From Parus major (lineage: Eukaryota > Chordata > Aves > Passeriformes > Paridae), in assembly GCF_001522545.3 (NCBI RefSeq), contig NC_031768.1:7377555-7441554 (forward strand): a DNA stretch of 64,000 nucleotides, given 5' to 3'. Shown piece after piece: positions 49,289 through 63,880 of the stretch; position 1 is the first letter of the stretch; each line of letters begins with the position of its first letter. The notes beneath the pieces were generated by a model. The model saw only the letters and a program-made list of their open reading frames with translations. It had not been told where the DNA came from and made no database searches. The position numbers and the translations under genes were made by a program.

Positions 49289-50564
49289 AGTCTCTAAGAG
49301 AAAGATGAATGGAAGATGATGGCTCAGAGCTTAGCTGGGTATGTACCAATTTCATTATTTGGGTTAGTTATAGTGCTTAATGGTGCAGGTGATGTGTCCC
49401 TGTGAAGAATGGAGTTCCTCACTGCAGATGCATGACATATGGAGAAAATACAGGTTTGCTCCCTCCTGGGGCAAAAGAATAGAGACACTTGTACTCTATG
49501 ACCTGTACAGCATGGAGAGGCTAGCAGTGGGCAAGAGAGTTTATAAGATGTCAAAAATATATCTCTGAAAGGCTTCTTATTCCTGGAATTGTGCAGAGTT
49601 ATAAATGATTCCATAGTTACCAGGCTCATCCACAGCAGGTTTCCCCTGAGGGTCCAGACTGAAGGATTAGGATGAAATGACCCTTCTGAGAAACAACCAT
49701 GGATTGCCAAGTAGGTATTTCTTCCCCTATGGGCATTTTGTGTGAATTCTTCCTGAGTCACAATGGTTATTTACTTGACTTTCTTGCAGGAAACATATCA
49801 CATTCTTGGACACTCAGGGATGGGATCCAAGATTGTTCTGCTGCAGTTGGTATTTCCTCTGCAGTGGTGGTGGGCAGGAGTTGCTGAGTTTCACATTGTT
49901 TGACTGGGTGCAGTCTGGATGTGACTGGCTTACTTTAGACTGTGACTTTTCTTCTGTCCCTTGGTGGGACTGAAGAATGGTTTGAAGGCCAGGATGGACA
50001 GCTCTGTCCATCTTTCCACGTAAAAACTCCTCCTCTGTGGAATGTTAGAACTTAATGATTTTCTGCATAGATTAGAAGGCAAGGCATGCAGCAGTCAGAA
50101 GTGTATCACCAACTGGAACTCCTCACACTGAGTGTCTCCTTAAAATAAAACTTATTATTTTAAAGAACTATTTCTACTTGAGAGTGAAAGTAAAACAGAG
50201 GAGTTTGCTTAAAAGCATCAGATTCACTCCTGCTGTATTTTTGTCAGTGGTAAAACTTATGAGAACAGTATGTAACCAAAAAAATGTTCACCTTCCAAAT
50301 AAGAAATGAGATAATGCAGGTAACAAATAATAGGTAACAAGTGCCAAGGGTAAACGTCTCTAATGCCACCAACAAGAAGGCTTGTTTCATTTTTCTTTAT
50401 CCTGGAAAATTCATTTCAAGATCATGTAAGGAACTGTACTAGGTTTTGCCTTTTCATTAACAAAAGCATTAAAAAAGCATAATGTGATGGACTTGCAATG
50501 ACAAAATTTCCTCTCTTAAAACATAAAAGCTCAGAATGTTGGGTACTAGGAAGGAACTGAAGAA

Positions 50565-50596
50565 TAAACAAACAAACAAACTAACTAACAAACAAG
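50565..50596. repeat. AAAC-type tetranucleotide repeat
   Basis: Tandem AAAC units interrupted by two AACT units. Confidence 0.85.
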
Positions 50597-53500
50597 CATA
50601 TTTCTATATGCTGGAGCAGGACTCTGAGAATCTTGGTTTGAAAGTGGATGAACATTTGAAAGATCTAAGAAGTTGTCTTAACAGATGGGATCTGGCTTGG
50701 AAAGGGGAGTAGTATTATGAAAATATAAATGTTTAATATTTTATGTGGTGTTAGAAGTGCATTCCAGTTTAAACAAAATTCAAATGGTCAAATGTGCAAC
50801 AAACAGATCATGAAATCAAACCCATATAAGAGTTACAATTCTTTTTAAAAATCACTCTGGATTCATGAATTGCCTCTAGGAAGGCTGTTTCATACATGAA
50901 AGTGTTTCTCATTCTTAAAGACCAGTTTAAAATGTTGTCTTGGGAAAAGCTGCTAAATAAAGAAAAAGTACTAGAAAAGAAAGGGTTCATTTCTTTCTTC
51001 TCTGTTGACAAGGAGGATATGGTATAAAGAACATTGTCTAAGACCTAAAAAATTGAGTTTCTGAGAGTCTGACTGCTAAGATCATTCAGTCCCCAAAGCC
51101 TGTGGGAAGATTATTCAGCCATGAGTAGACTGTGTCACTGTTTTCATATCTTATCTGTGAGGAGCCAGCTCAACTCATGAGCATTTGCAAAAACTGGAAT
51201 GTGCTACAGGGATGCCAGAGTGACTCTTGAGTCTGCAATAGTTCTGCCACTGGGTTTTCCTGTCCCTGGTGTCAGGCTCAGGCTGTCCTAGGTAGTAGAG
51301 AGCTGGTGGCATAAGGAATGTATCATGTGGATAATGTTGGTGCTATTAATCCTCTTTTTATTGTAACCTAAACCCCATATTATTAGCTGACACTTGGTGA
51401 ATGATTCCTAATGTGTTAATCTAACATGATTTAAAGGGATGGTAAAAATAGTGTCTTGCTTTACAGGTATTCATTTATGGAAAAAAACTTTAACTAGTGC
51501 ACAAAAATTAGAGTAGATAATTCCAGGGTTACATTTAATACATCCCAGTTCTTAGAATTGATGTCTTTTAAGATACAATATTAAGATGCTGTGATTCTAT
51601 AACATGTTGTATTTGGTGGTTTTACTGAAACTTTGCAATGAATATTGATTAAGGCAACTAAATCTCCTGAGATAAAATTAGACACTGAGGAAAAAACTGC
51701 CTACAAAAACAAAATCAGACATATTTAAAAATATAATAGTGTTTGTATTAAAGGTATAGAATGGTAATTTTCTGATGCTTTATTGAATATTTTTATTCTG
51801 TTTAGAAGCTGGTCTTTTCAGAAGTTTTTGTAGGAAGCTTGGCACTGCAATGATGGCTGAGCTAAGTCCCTGGCTCTTTAGGAGTTCAGCTGCTTTGATC
51901 TGTCAGATGTGACTTCCTGGGTATAATCTGGAGGATAAAGGTTTGGGTTCTGCATCAGGACCATGCTGCCCATCAAATGTACCAGCCACGTCCAGGATAT
52001 ACCTGAGAACACCATTGACACAAAACTTGGAGAAGATTGTTATAAACTTGTTCTAGAGGGGTTACTTTTCATCCAGTGACACATAAATGAGTGAATATTT
52101 TAAATTGTCTTAAGTGAGCTCTTAAACACATTTAAAAAACGTTTTAAAATGGCCTTTGCTGAATAGTTTCATAGTTTTATTTATACTCTGTTATGAGAAA
52201 TATAAATATGATTTTGTTTTGTCTTGTTTTTTTCTTATGATAAAGGTCTTTTCTTCAAGAATAACCATCTTTAGCATATGTTAGAAATGGGGTGACAAGT
52301 TAGGATAAGAACCAACAATTCGCAGTTTCTGCATGTGCTGAAAAACTCCTCACAGGCATTTTTTGCATTTAGCCTACTTTTCTCTGCCTACAAAGAACTT
52401 TGCTTGTCAAGAATTGTAGGTACCTACTCTTCGAGTGGAAAGAATAGCTGGCCTCCAGCCTCCCACAGGGAGAGCTAGGAATTAAAAAGATCTTTTAGAG
52501 AACCTAAGAATGGCTTTAGCCCCTTCAGCAGCTGAATAAGGTTTTATAATAGAAGTGCAAACGCACGTGCTGCAACTCTCAGTGAAAAGCTGTCATGATA
52601 CCACAGTATTTGCAATCTAAACCTCAGCTTCTCCAGGCATCCTCCTGCACTTTATAAGTGCCTCTGACGTACAAATAATTTCTGGCGTGGCTCTTGAGAA
52701 TTCTTGACAAATATTTGGAAGTTATAATCTCCTGTTATGAAAATGAATTAAATGGGTGTGCTGGGAGCTTTCCCCTCAGTACACAGAGCGGGCAGGGGCT
52801 GTCTCAAATGAGTTACAAAATTGTTAGCAGTGAACATCACACGCTGTAGGCAGCTGTGCACCTGGCTGCCTCGGCTCACTCGAGTTCCTGGTGTGCTCGG
52901 GTACTGCTGGAGGTGGGGACCTTTGTAAATGCACATGACAACAGCTCCTGCCAGTGCCAAACCCCTCAGCATGAGCAGCAATAGTTTCTGAGCTTCTTTG
53001 TTGCCCAGAGGAAATAGTCACAACTTGGGACATGTAGGTTTGTACCTCCAAGACAGCATCAGCTGCCAGATGTGAGTGCAGGTCATGGAGCTGTAAATCC
53101 CTCCCAGGCTGCTGTGAAAGCCACTGCCCCAACACCACTCATCTTTCCAAGGAGATCTCATTGCCCAATTCTTCCTGCATATCCTCCTCTTCCTCCAGTG
53201 CTGCTGGCTTCTCTTTGCACGTGCCCATTTCTTCTCTGACCTTCAATGACACAATTACCTCTCCCATAACATTCATCATAACTTTATCTCCCATTCTCCC
53301 CCTTGCATCCTTCTGCCTCTACTCTTCCATGTGGTTCACTGGGAGATGCTTCTTCTCTCTTTGGGTTCCCTTTCTTCACTCCAGCTGCCCTGGAGCTTTA
53401 GTTTCTGATGTTCTTCTGTCCCCCTGTGCCAAGAGAGGAACGGTACTGGAAAGATGTGCCTGTTTGAGAGGACAAGGGACAGCCTGCTTTCAGAACACTG

Positions 53501-54044
53501 AGCTTTTAGGACTGAGGCATTTAAAGCATATGTATTGCATAGAGTCAGGAGTACATCTAACCCTACTGTATGCTCCTACCTTGTCTTCTGTCCTGACAGT
53601 TTGAACTGGGCAAAATTTCCATTTATTCACATTGTGTCATCCCATATGTTCTCCGCCTGGTCTAGCTGCAGTCTCTCCCTGGGCATGTGCTCATGCAGCC
53701 AGAAGCTGAGGGAGCATAACCCAGTTTCCTGCTTGTCCATTCCAGGGAGAAAGGAGAAACTGTGACCAGAGTGACTGCACAGAGGATTCAGTCAATTCCC
53801 AGCCTCACGCCTTCCTGCTCTTTCCCTGTTCCAGGAGCTCTCCAGCTGTCTCTGTGTTTACTTCTGCCTTCCCTGTGACATCTTCTTATAGTCTCTGATC
53901 CTCTTTTGCCTGCTGGAGAGAACATTAAATGCAGTCCTCTTGTTTTCTCTTCTGATGGATTGGGCATGTCTGGGCTCCTTCAGAGCTCTTACCCAGCAAT
54001 GAAAGACAATGCATTCATTGCTCCCCCTTGTTCATGCCATCCTT

Positions 54045-54081
54045 AACAACAAGAACAACAAGAAGCAACAACAGCAAGAAC
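54045..54081. repeat. AAC/AAG trinucleotide repeat
   Basis: Imperfect run of AAC, AAG and GCA triplets on the plus strand. Confidence 0.8.
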
Positions 54082-57000
54082 ATCCCAGCCTGGCTCCTCT
54101 GTGCAGTTTTCAGCTGACTTAGTAGGCCTTTGTTTGTCACTTGTGAGATTTCACAAAAAACTGTAGGTGTAAATTTAATAAAAATACATCTGTAAACATT
54201 ACAGCACTCAGCACCATGTTGTTTTTTTAAAATATAACATAAAGCTGGTTGTCCATATTAAATTTTGGGTGGTAGCTAGCAGGGCTTTATTTCAAGGTTA
54301 TGTTCCTTGATCCTTTTCCAGGTGAGACACTCCAGATAAATACCCATGAAAATTCTGAAAGGAAGGAAAGAGGCATCTCAGACAGGTGTGGTGACCTATT
54401 GTAACACTCTAACAGGATTTTTCAAAGCTAGATGAAAGCATGATAAATTGGTGACAGGAAGGCTCAGTCAGTCAGTTGCAGGGGGGGAAAAAGCCCACAA
54501 AGTTTGCCCTCCTGGCTACAGTCATGGACTGGATGACATTCCTGCTGCATGACAAATGTGCAGGCATCATCTTCCCAAGCTGGAAGGAGATACAGCAAGA
54601 ACGTGGGAGAAGCCAGATGAAGCCAAGAGCATGATGGAAGGATTTATGAAATTAACTCCTTCTTTGGGAAAGGTACCAGGTGGTGAGGAAACCAGAGATG
54701 GGAAACCTGTCAGGCATGCTGAGAGGAGGCAGGACAGCAAGACATGGGATGCAGGCCCCCTGAAAGACTTGTGTAAGTTGGTCACTAAAGGCTTACAGGA
54801 CCTTTTACAAGCCTTTAACATAGACATTGCTGAATCTTCATTGCTCAAGTCTCCATGCTCTTGGTTTTGTTCTTTTTCTGTCTTTTCTGGGCTGTCTTTG
54901 ATGCTTTGGTATTAGAGGAGGAAAGCAGCCCAGTTTATGGCTTCTACCTTGCAGTATTGTTGCCCAACATCCTTACTCCTCTACCAGTGCTGAAAGTTTG
55001 TCCTGTCAATAGTCAGAGGTGCCATTTCTGGCACAATAATGGTGAAAAACTGTAGTGGTGTGGTAAATAATGAGGTTTCTGGAGCCTTTGTTCCATGCAC
55101 TCTTGAGAATCTCTGCATGCCCTCCTGACCATCTGCCTGCATGAGCTTGGCAGAGCCCAGGTGAGTTGTGGGGTTAAAGACCACACAGAATAAAATAAAA
55201 CATCCCAGCTCCCAAGAAGTAGAGCCTAAGGAGGAGTGTACAGCAGATGTAAAGGTGCTGAAGAAGCTTCAGCTGCATTTGAGCTTATTCTACTTCCACA
55301 GTATATAATAGGTAAGTGGGAAGGCAGCTTACAGTGGATGTGGAGTCATCATTAAAGGGAGGTTTGCAAGTTCAGCCTGTGTACATCTCTAAACAAGGGA
55401 GGGCAGCAGCTTTTTTGGCAGCTGAGTTCAGCTGTCTCACACATCCTTGTCTCACCCCACCTCCCACTCCTGCATCCTGAGAAAGACAGAGCTGTGCCCC
55501 TCCAGAGGAAGCTGGGAGAGGAGGGATTGTCCTTTTTGTCAGACCCTCCAGAATCTGCCTTGAGCAGCAGTCCCTCCCAAGCAGCCCTTCTCCAAGATGT
55601 CTTGGGAAAGCCTGAGATACAGAAGCAAAGCTATGGGCATGCATGGAAACACACCAGGTTATGCCACCTGCACTAAAGGATCCTTCAGGATGCTCGAGAC
55701 TTTGGCAGTTTCAGAATCATGGCTGTCCTTGACAAAGGACAAGCCTGGGAAAGTATCATCAATGTTGTCTGTGTCTTCCCTGAGAGGCTCAGTTCACTGT
55801 GGCAAGGCCAATGTGTGACGTTCCCTGTGGCTCTGAACGAGTCCAGCATGCACATGAGAATGGTTTCTACTTTCAATCTGATGTAAATTCTGGAAAATGT
55901 CTACCCAAGCAACAGGCAACTGAAAATTAAGTTATAATGGACAGTTTTAGGCAATCATAATGTAAATGTCTATACTACTTGGCATGTATTTACAAATAAC
56001 ATTTACATTGTAAGCTAACTAAATCAAAGTGCCTACTGGAAAAAAAACTTGGAAACAGGCAAGAAGCCCCTGAGATCTGCACCAAGTTGGCCTAGTGGAA
56101 CAACAGAAGATTTTCTTAAGCTTATTGGCAATTGACCCTAAAATAAAAAGCTACAATCAATAGATTTTAACACTTTACAGGCCACAATAGGAAAACAAGC
56201 AAAATTTTCATGGCTATGCACTCAATTTCCTTGTTTACCACAAGGCTGTATCTTGAATAGTCACATTTCAGCTCTATTTTTAGGCAACATTCATGGAGAG
56301 AAACCACAAGATCCAGAGCTCCTATGAGCTGTGCGTTTCCCAGGGAGACCTCAGGGAACAGCTGATGTCTTGTTTGCTCTTCCAAAGAGGGTGGCTCTGC
56401 GCTCCTTCTTTCCTGCCACAGCCTCCTGAGGAAGGCAAAGAAGGGCATTTCTTCCTCACACCCCTTGGGATGTGTCAGGGGCATCCTCATGGATGGACAG
56501 TGCTGCCAGCACTGTGCCACATAATCCCAAAAACAACCTGCCAGGAGCTGCTGGGTGAAGCAGAAATTGCATGTTGCAAATGAAGCCTGAAGTTTAATCA
56601 TTCCTGAGGTAATGTACATAAGAAGGAAATGAAACTCCTCTCTAGAAGAGTGATATATTTGCTTTTTGTCTAAGGAACTAAATACTTTGAAAAGGAAAAC
56701 AGAGTTTGTAAAATGTTTCAGCTGGTTTTTAGCTTGGAGGGTAAAGCCTTATTTTTACTAACTATAGACATAATGATAGAAAGCATCCCTTGGTGCAAGA
56801 CTGAATTTAAAGTGGAAGAGTTGATATGATTATACCATAAAATTCAGTCATACTGAAAATGAAAGCAAAACCCATGAAGGATTTACATGAATCCTTAAAG
56901 TGACATTAACCTCAAGAAAAATCCAGTTCACTTTGTCGGCAAGCACTTCAGGAGCAGGAGGATTTAGTGCCGAGGAAGCACACAGGTTATTTAAACTTCC

Positions 57001-59026
57001 CCTTCAGCAGCTGTAGAAGGGGTTTGAAACATCCCCACATCCCCTCAGGGGCTCCTGGATGAAAGTGATGGGTTTGGTTCAGGACCACAGGGGAGGTTCA
57101 ACTCTCATCACCCTGTTAGAAGAAATAACCTGAGAATAGCTGCTGGGACGTTTCATATTTCATAGCTAACAGAAATAAATCAATTTAGCAAACACTGCTT
57201 TTCCCTTTCCCCCTAAATGTGCTCATGGATCCTGTGCAGCACTTACAGACATCAGGCAGAACAGCTGTTTCCCTCATAATTTCCCATTTTCAGTCATATT
57301 TGACAAAACTGTGGCTTTTCTGTCCTCTTGGAAAGACTAATGTTTGATATCTGCTCAAATTTACTGAGTAAATAAAACATCAGGTGGTGTCGCTGTGTAA
57401 ATTTAGGAGTGCAAGAAGTGGCAAAATAGGTTTGTTTGGGCTGCTCTAGATTAACAGCAATCATTCCCCTAGCACCCACCCCTGTGCTGCCTAAAGGCAG
57501 CCAAAGGGCCTCTCTCTGAAAATGCAACACATTTACCTTTGGACAGGTGTATTTTCCACCTTTTAGCTTTTATTCCGTTTGCTGCCTTCAAAGATAGACC
57601 AAAGATGATGATTTGGTAATAAGATTAGATTATAATTTTAATGTGTTAAATAAAATTTGTACAAATACAATATAATTATTCTAATTATAAAATATAATTT
57701 AGCATCATTATCATCAATATGTGAAAATGGAGCTGGATTAACTTCTGGTATGATCAGCACCAGAGAACCCATGTCTCAATGCTGGGTCTTTACAATGAAG
57801 ATAAATTGCATTTAGATACTTGCATGGATGCTTCAGCCTAGCCAAGGCAATTTGTCATTTTTTTCTCTTTGAAACAGTAAATTTCTGTGTGTACCTCTTA
57901 CCTCTAAACTGAGTAAATATAATATGGATGTCCATGAAACCTCAGGAATTACATAACAGTCAAAACTCAATGACTACAGATTTGCATTTGTTAAATCCTT
58001 TTTGCATTGAGGTTTATCATTTAATGTGAACTCCTGGTGATCCCAAAATAATTCACAGCTTTTTTAGTGGCTTCAATAGGGCATCAAAGCAGACACATCC
58101 CAGAGAGACAAAGAAAAAACACCTCATAGTAAAATAAAACAACCACTGTGCTACTAGAAAAATGCTATCAACTGCAATTAAACTTAGTATGACGTATGAA
58201 TGTAGATGCAATTTTTGCAAAAATATGGGCAGCCCCTACCTATTTTCATACTTATTTGGTTATAATACTTTTATAACTAGTACAGACCCACAGATGTGTT
58301 TTCCCTTTCCTGGTGGTGCTGTAGCTTGTCTGGTTTTGCACCTGACAAGCTGAAAGCATCTACATTCTAACCTTGTCCAGAAAGAAGATTGTACCAATTT
58401 ATCTCAATCTTTTCTAAATTGGAGTAGTTAAATTGATACGTGTGTCTGTGTGCATGTGCAGCTGATGGTGTTGATCTACATTTCTCTTCCAATTAATTTC
58501 TCTGGCAGTTGCAGCACATCCTGCCTACCAACCAGTCCCTGAGTGTGCTTGGGAGGAGTTCAAAGACTGCAACTAGAAAAGGACTGGGCTGCAAACGAGC
58601 CAAAGCAGAACTGAAACTGAAGTCCCAATGTGTTTTGCTTATTGCTCAGACCTCCTTTGCAGTGCGACATCTCCCCGTGCCCCAGATTAGGAGGTTTGTC
58701 ACCAGGGACTGTCTGAAGCCTGTTTGATAGACCACATTTTCTAATGCTGTTGAAATACATTGCCCTTTCCAGAGGTGCAGTGCAGAAATAATTATTTGTC
58801 CTATAGGACTCAAGCTTAATAACCCCCTTTAAACATAGTCATTCTCACCTTTCTCCTTAGGATTTCCTTTGACCAACATTTAAGTGTATTTTCACTTAAA
58901 TCACTTTCAGGATTCTGATGCTCCCATCACTCTTAGGGGGTTCCTCTTGCCACCAGCCCTTTGTCCTTGTCCCTGGGCTCCCTCTTTCACCATGCTATTG
59001 TAAATACTTGTGCAGTTCCTTGAGGC

Positions 59027-59057
59027 AAAAAAAAAGGAAAGAAGGAAAGAAAGAAAT
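59027..59057. repeat. A-run plus GAAA-type repeat
   Basis: Nine A's followed by GGAAAGAAGGAAAGAAAGAAA. Confidence 0.8.
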
Positions 59058-62000
59058 TTGCTTTAACCATATCTACTTTTCCATGTGGATAGAGAACCAA
59101 TTTTGCCAGAGAGAGGAGGAGGCAGCAAGCACAGCTGGGAGAGGAGCACACAACCTTTCAGTGGCTTTGCTGATTTGGAGCATTTGTCAAGCTGCACACC
59201 CTTCAGTTCAGCTTTTTATTTCACAAGATGCCTCCTCCTAAGGAATTCTTCACTGGTATTTGTCATGTTGATCAGGTGAATCTAGTGGTGTCTCACCCTG
59301 GGGGCTCTGTGTGTGTCTGGGGCTGACTCTCACTGCCTGGGATGCCACGTAGGACTCCTGGCTACTGGAGTTCAACCTTCAATTAGTGTCAGATATTCAG
59401 TGGTTCCAAATGGGCACAAAGACTTTGCTGTGGCCTATCTGAAAGACAGGAGTAAACACAAAGCTTATTTGTGCTTACCTGGGCTGGTAATTAAACCACT
59501 AGGAAGGACACTCAAGTCTTAATTCAATTGAAAGTTCTTTGATTACAGCATTTAAAATTGTGCCTTCATTACAAACACAGCAGGCTCAATTATTTTGCAA
59601 TTATGAACATTAATAAGTGGTGTAGGAAAATCAGGACAGCCTGGAGGATTTGAGGATGGCAACTGCTCCTGAGAAGAATGTGGATGTGTTGCTCAGGAGT
59701 GATCAAAAGCTGCTGCCAGGCAACGAGGGACCTGAGAGGAACCTCCTGGGATGAGGGGCAGGACCTAGATCATCTCATCTTCCAGAGGGAGATGAGACTT
59801 TCTAGAGCCTCCCACCACTGCAGAGAGCTGCCCCAGGGAAGCAGAGCAGCTCTTTTTCTCAGGGCTGCCATAGAACCAAGCACTGGCAAATTACTTTGGT
59901 TAGAGCTCTTTCAAGCTGTCTTTGTCACATGCATAGCTGTGAGATAAATTGGAACATCTCATTTAGCAAGAAAAAGGACCCAGCCCTGGCCTTGTGTTGG
60001 TCTCTGTGGATTGGGGAAGAGAAGTTGTGGTGGTCATGAAAATGATCATGACAAAAGAAGCTTTTCTAATTCAGCATGGTCTTTGTTCTCACTTTTGCCT
60101 TTTTGTTGAAGCCTTATTTGAGAGCCCCAGGATATGATTTAGGCTTGGCTTAACTAAGCTCTGGCTCTTGAAGGCAGTTTTCTCATGAGCTGCTGTGCTG
60201 GTCCATTGTTGGAGAAACAAGAAACAGGAGATGAAAAGAGGCCACAGACTGATGACCACTTCAAATTAAAGGAAATAATCAAACTAATCTCTTTTTATAA
60301 TGCCAACAATTTAAAGATGGTGATAAAGAGACAGTTGACTTAAAAAGGCTATGGATTAATCATAAATTACTGTTAAGGGCACTGAGAAAGCCACAAACCA
60401 TGTTGGTTGAAGAAAGTTCTGGTGATCACTCCTGCCTCACTGCTCTCCTCCTGGCTCTACCGCGTTGCCATTTTGGAGGCAGGTGGACTTTGAGGTGACA
60501 ACCTAGGCAAGGTTTGAAGGCATCTGTCTCCTGTCAGTGCAGGCTCTGAAGCAGAAAAGGTAATAGATGAGCAGGTAACAGTCTCAGGGTTCAGAACTCT
60601 ACCTGTAATCTCTGCCTTAGAGAAGAAGGCTACCCATGCTTGATGGAAGCACATCAAGCACATTAGCAAGCAGCATTTCAAATGAAATTCTCTCATGTTT
60701 TAGGAGCTGGGAAGCACAAGTTCAAGGTAAATAAAAAGTTACTGGAGTTGAATGTTACTTCTCATCACCCAAGGTAAGGTAACTTGTTCTGAGCAAGCTT
60801 CAATGGAAAGGTATTGAGCCTTGACAGAAGACTCTCCCTGAAGGTTCAGCCAGGGCAGTCCCTGCCCTTTCCCATCCTTGTGGCCTCATCTTTGTCTTCC
60901 TGCCCTTCCTGTCAGCACTCCTCAGATACTGATGTGAGCCAGACCAGGGAGACAAAAAGAGAGAAAGAAAATCCTTTCTTCTGAAGGGTGAGTTTAACTG
61001 GCTTCCAGAGAATTCCCAGTGCCAGTGAGGAGGAGGAAGAGGAGGAAGGGTGGGAACAGGTGCTGGGCACAGCAGAGGGGGAGTTTTCAGCTGCACCAAG
61101 TGGTTAGACAGGCTTTATTGCTGTAATGTCAAACCACACCTGAGTTACACTTGCACAGACACTGTGAGCGTGTGGGACGGGTGACATGGCCTTCTGCCAC
61201 TGCTCCTCGTTATTGTCACACTGCTGGAGCAACAGCCTTCCCATTCAAGGCTGGCATTCCCTGCAGCCTTAAAGGAAGTGTTCAATTACCAGGTGAGCCC
61301 CATTAGCTGCAGGAGTGGCCCTGAGAGCTGAGTGCTCTGTGTGCTGGACAGGCAGCACCTGGGTTCTTGTCAAACACAGCCAGGGATGTCAGGTGAGAAT
61401 TACAGAAATATGAAGCACACTCTGAGCATAATGCCTGTGTGGCACTGTGACTGAAAAGGCTGACATAGAAGGACATTTTGGGACAAAACTGGTCTCTATG
61501 AACTTTAGACCTCTGCAGTTTAGACAGCTGCACTGGCATGGCTGGCAAGGCTCCCTTTGGAGTCAACTGAAGAGGAGCAAGCCCTTTCAGGATGCGGTTC
61601 ATCCCATCCTGGTGTAAATACACACAGCTAAAGGAGATAAATACTTCTCTGATATTTTAAAAAGGCCAAGCTCTTCATAGGCAACTATTTTAAAATGAAA
61701 AAGTAATGCCTTATAAAGCCCTGCTTTTTTCCACATGACACTGCAGAGATCCTTTGGTGGCTTGCAGGAGTGCACACTTGGCCCCCCTATTTCTCTCCAG
61801 GACCTGAAAGATGAGGAAATGTGAGTAACATATTTCTCCATGTTTGCAGAATCAAGAGCAATTCTCCTCACAAAGCAATAACTAAAAATTGCATCGGACT
61901 CCGAGGGAAAGGTAGTGATGAAAGAAGGAACCACTTTCCATTCTCTGAAAACCAAAAAGCTTTTGAAAGAAGAAGAAAACTGCCACAAATTCAGCTTCAT

Positions 62001-63854
62001 TCTGAACTGTGGCAGATATTTCTATGCCGTGTGATGCTGACCACACAGCTTCCCTTTGCAGCTAAGCCTTGACACCTGTCATGAAATCTGTTTTGGTTTC
62101 TTTTGCTATTAGTACCTTCAGATGTATTCTTTCCTTTAGCAAAATATTATTTGGCTCTCTCTAAAGCCAAAAGTAGATGCTATTAGAATTTCCTCCTGAA
62201 CATCAATCTACCTTTAGGGCTGTGTAAACCCTCAAGGCAATACTTGCCCAGAAATAGACTGTACTGCTGAGCGTGGACTCCCAGGCTGCTGTTACAGAGT
62301 TTTGCCAGCTGTGAGGAACTGCCAACACACCTTCATCTCCTGGGGGTGTAAAGAGGCAGAGCTGCCTCTCTGCTGCCAGAAGAAACCCCTTGTGCAGACA
62401 CAGTCATGCTGGCAGCACTCCTTCCCTGCAGGGGCTGCGTCTCTGCTGTGGCAGCGAGCAACAAAGGTTGGTCCCTTTACCTGCAGCAGGGATGTTTTGC
62501 CAACAGAGCACACAGGTTGGACTTCTGTGCAGCAGAACTGGTACCTGTTGTGCTTGGCCTTGATGTCTCTGCATTTTATTTCTTTCAGCAAAAGGTTTTG
62601 ACTGCTGATTTCGACTCACTCATTCTGGGGCTGCTGGTGATGAGCTATTTAGCATATTAATGGGAATAAGCACTCCTCAGCGAGCCACACTTCATCTCAG
62701 ATTGCTAAACTTCCCTTTATCTTACTAAATATTATGCACCTATTCAAATTACATTTATTCTTAATATTCCTGAGATGCTCATGAAAGTGTAAAATAGATG
62801 TTTAACAACAAGTTCTTCTCCCTCCTTAAATTTTGGCTACATTTGCTGTTTTATTTAAATGAGGGCTCACAACTGGCCACTGAATAACAACATTTACTTG
62901 GTTTTGTAAAAACCATGACCTCCTGTAACATCTTTGAAAGGAGGCAGGCATACACTGACAGGTCCTTTCTCTTTAAGAAAAATGCATATCCCTTTGCCTC
63001 TGCTTCTGCTTGAGATGAGAAAGCATGCAGAACAATGCTGTCATTTAAACCAGGCTGCTAATACCTGATCCTGCAAGGGTTAAATGGTGTCATTGCAGTT
63101 TCACTTCCTCTCAGACAGAGAGAACTACACTGTATGAAATAATTTGTTTATATTCCTTTCCTGTTCCAGACAGTTACCAAGAACATTAGTATGACTATTG
63201 CATCAAACACTTGCATTCCTTTTGCACAAAGCAATTTAAAATGATTTTTTGAACAGGTTTTCTTTTCCTGACTTCTTCTCTAAATGAAAGTGATCCTCAG
63301 AAAATTTTGCAGTAGGTAAGTAATTGGCCTGGATAAAAGTCTTTGCCCTCTAGAAACATTTCCAAGTGTTTGGAGTGATAAACTCCATGTAATTACTGGA
63401 CAGTAGTCCAGCAGACTTTTATAATTCTGTAAGTGGCAGATACAATAGATGTGCAAGTTCAGGTATGCATTTCAAGAGAATACATCTTGGCTGCTGTTAA
63501 ACAATCACTGGATAATGCAAAGTAAAATGCTTATTTAAAGAAGTTTTATTAAATCTATGAGCCTGTTGGATCACAGATGAATGACTGCTAAAAGAAAAGC
63601 TCATTTATAGCAGCATGTGAGACCAGGATATAGAAGAATTCACTAATGAAGCACATAAATGGGGACAAGGTGGGGACAAGAGGGAAAATCCAGGATGTAG
63701 AAGGCTAATTCCAAATTCTGCTGTACAATGCTCTGCCTTCTTGCTCAGGCTGTACTCTTTACTCAGTTGCACAAGAAAAGGTGATAAGATTAGTATCAAG
63801 CTACCAGAACCTTTTTTAGGTTACTATAAGGAATGAAAGCAGGACAGAAGAGTT

Positions 63855-63880
63855 TGGGGAAAGGGAAGGGAAGGGAGAAG
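63855..63880. repeat. GGGAA-type repeat
   Basis: Short tandem purine run AAAGGGAAGGGAAGGGAGAA. Confidence 0.75.

Noticed and set aside
53161..53604. 147-codon plus-strand frame in the intergenic region
   Set aside because: Ser/Leu/Cys-rich, no recognisable domain, no splice context, and overlapping frames nearby; most likely chance.
54556..54915. 119-codon plus-strand frame with a hydrophobic end
   Set aside because: No family resemblance, and the opposite strand is open for 93 codons over the same DNA; evidence is too thin to call a gene.
56167..56619. 150-codon minus-strand frame
   Set aside because: No domain, signal peptide or splice evidence; the plus strand is also open here for 96 codons.
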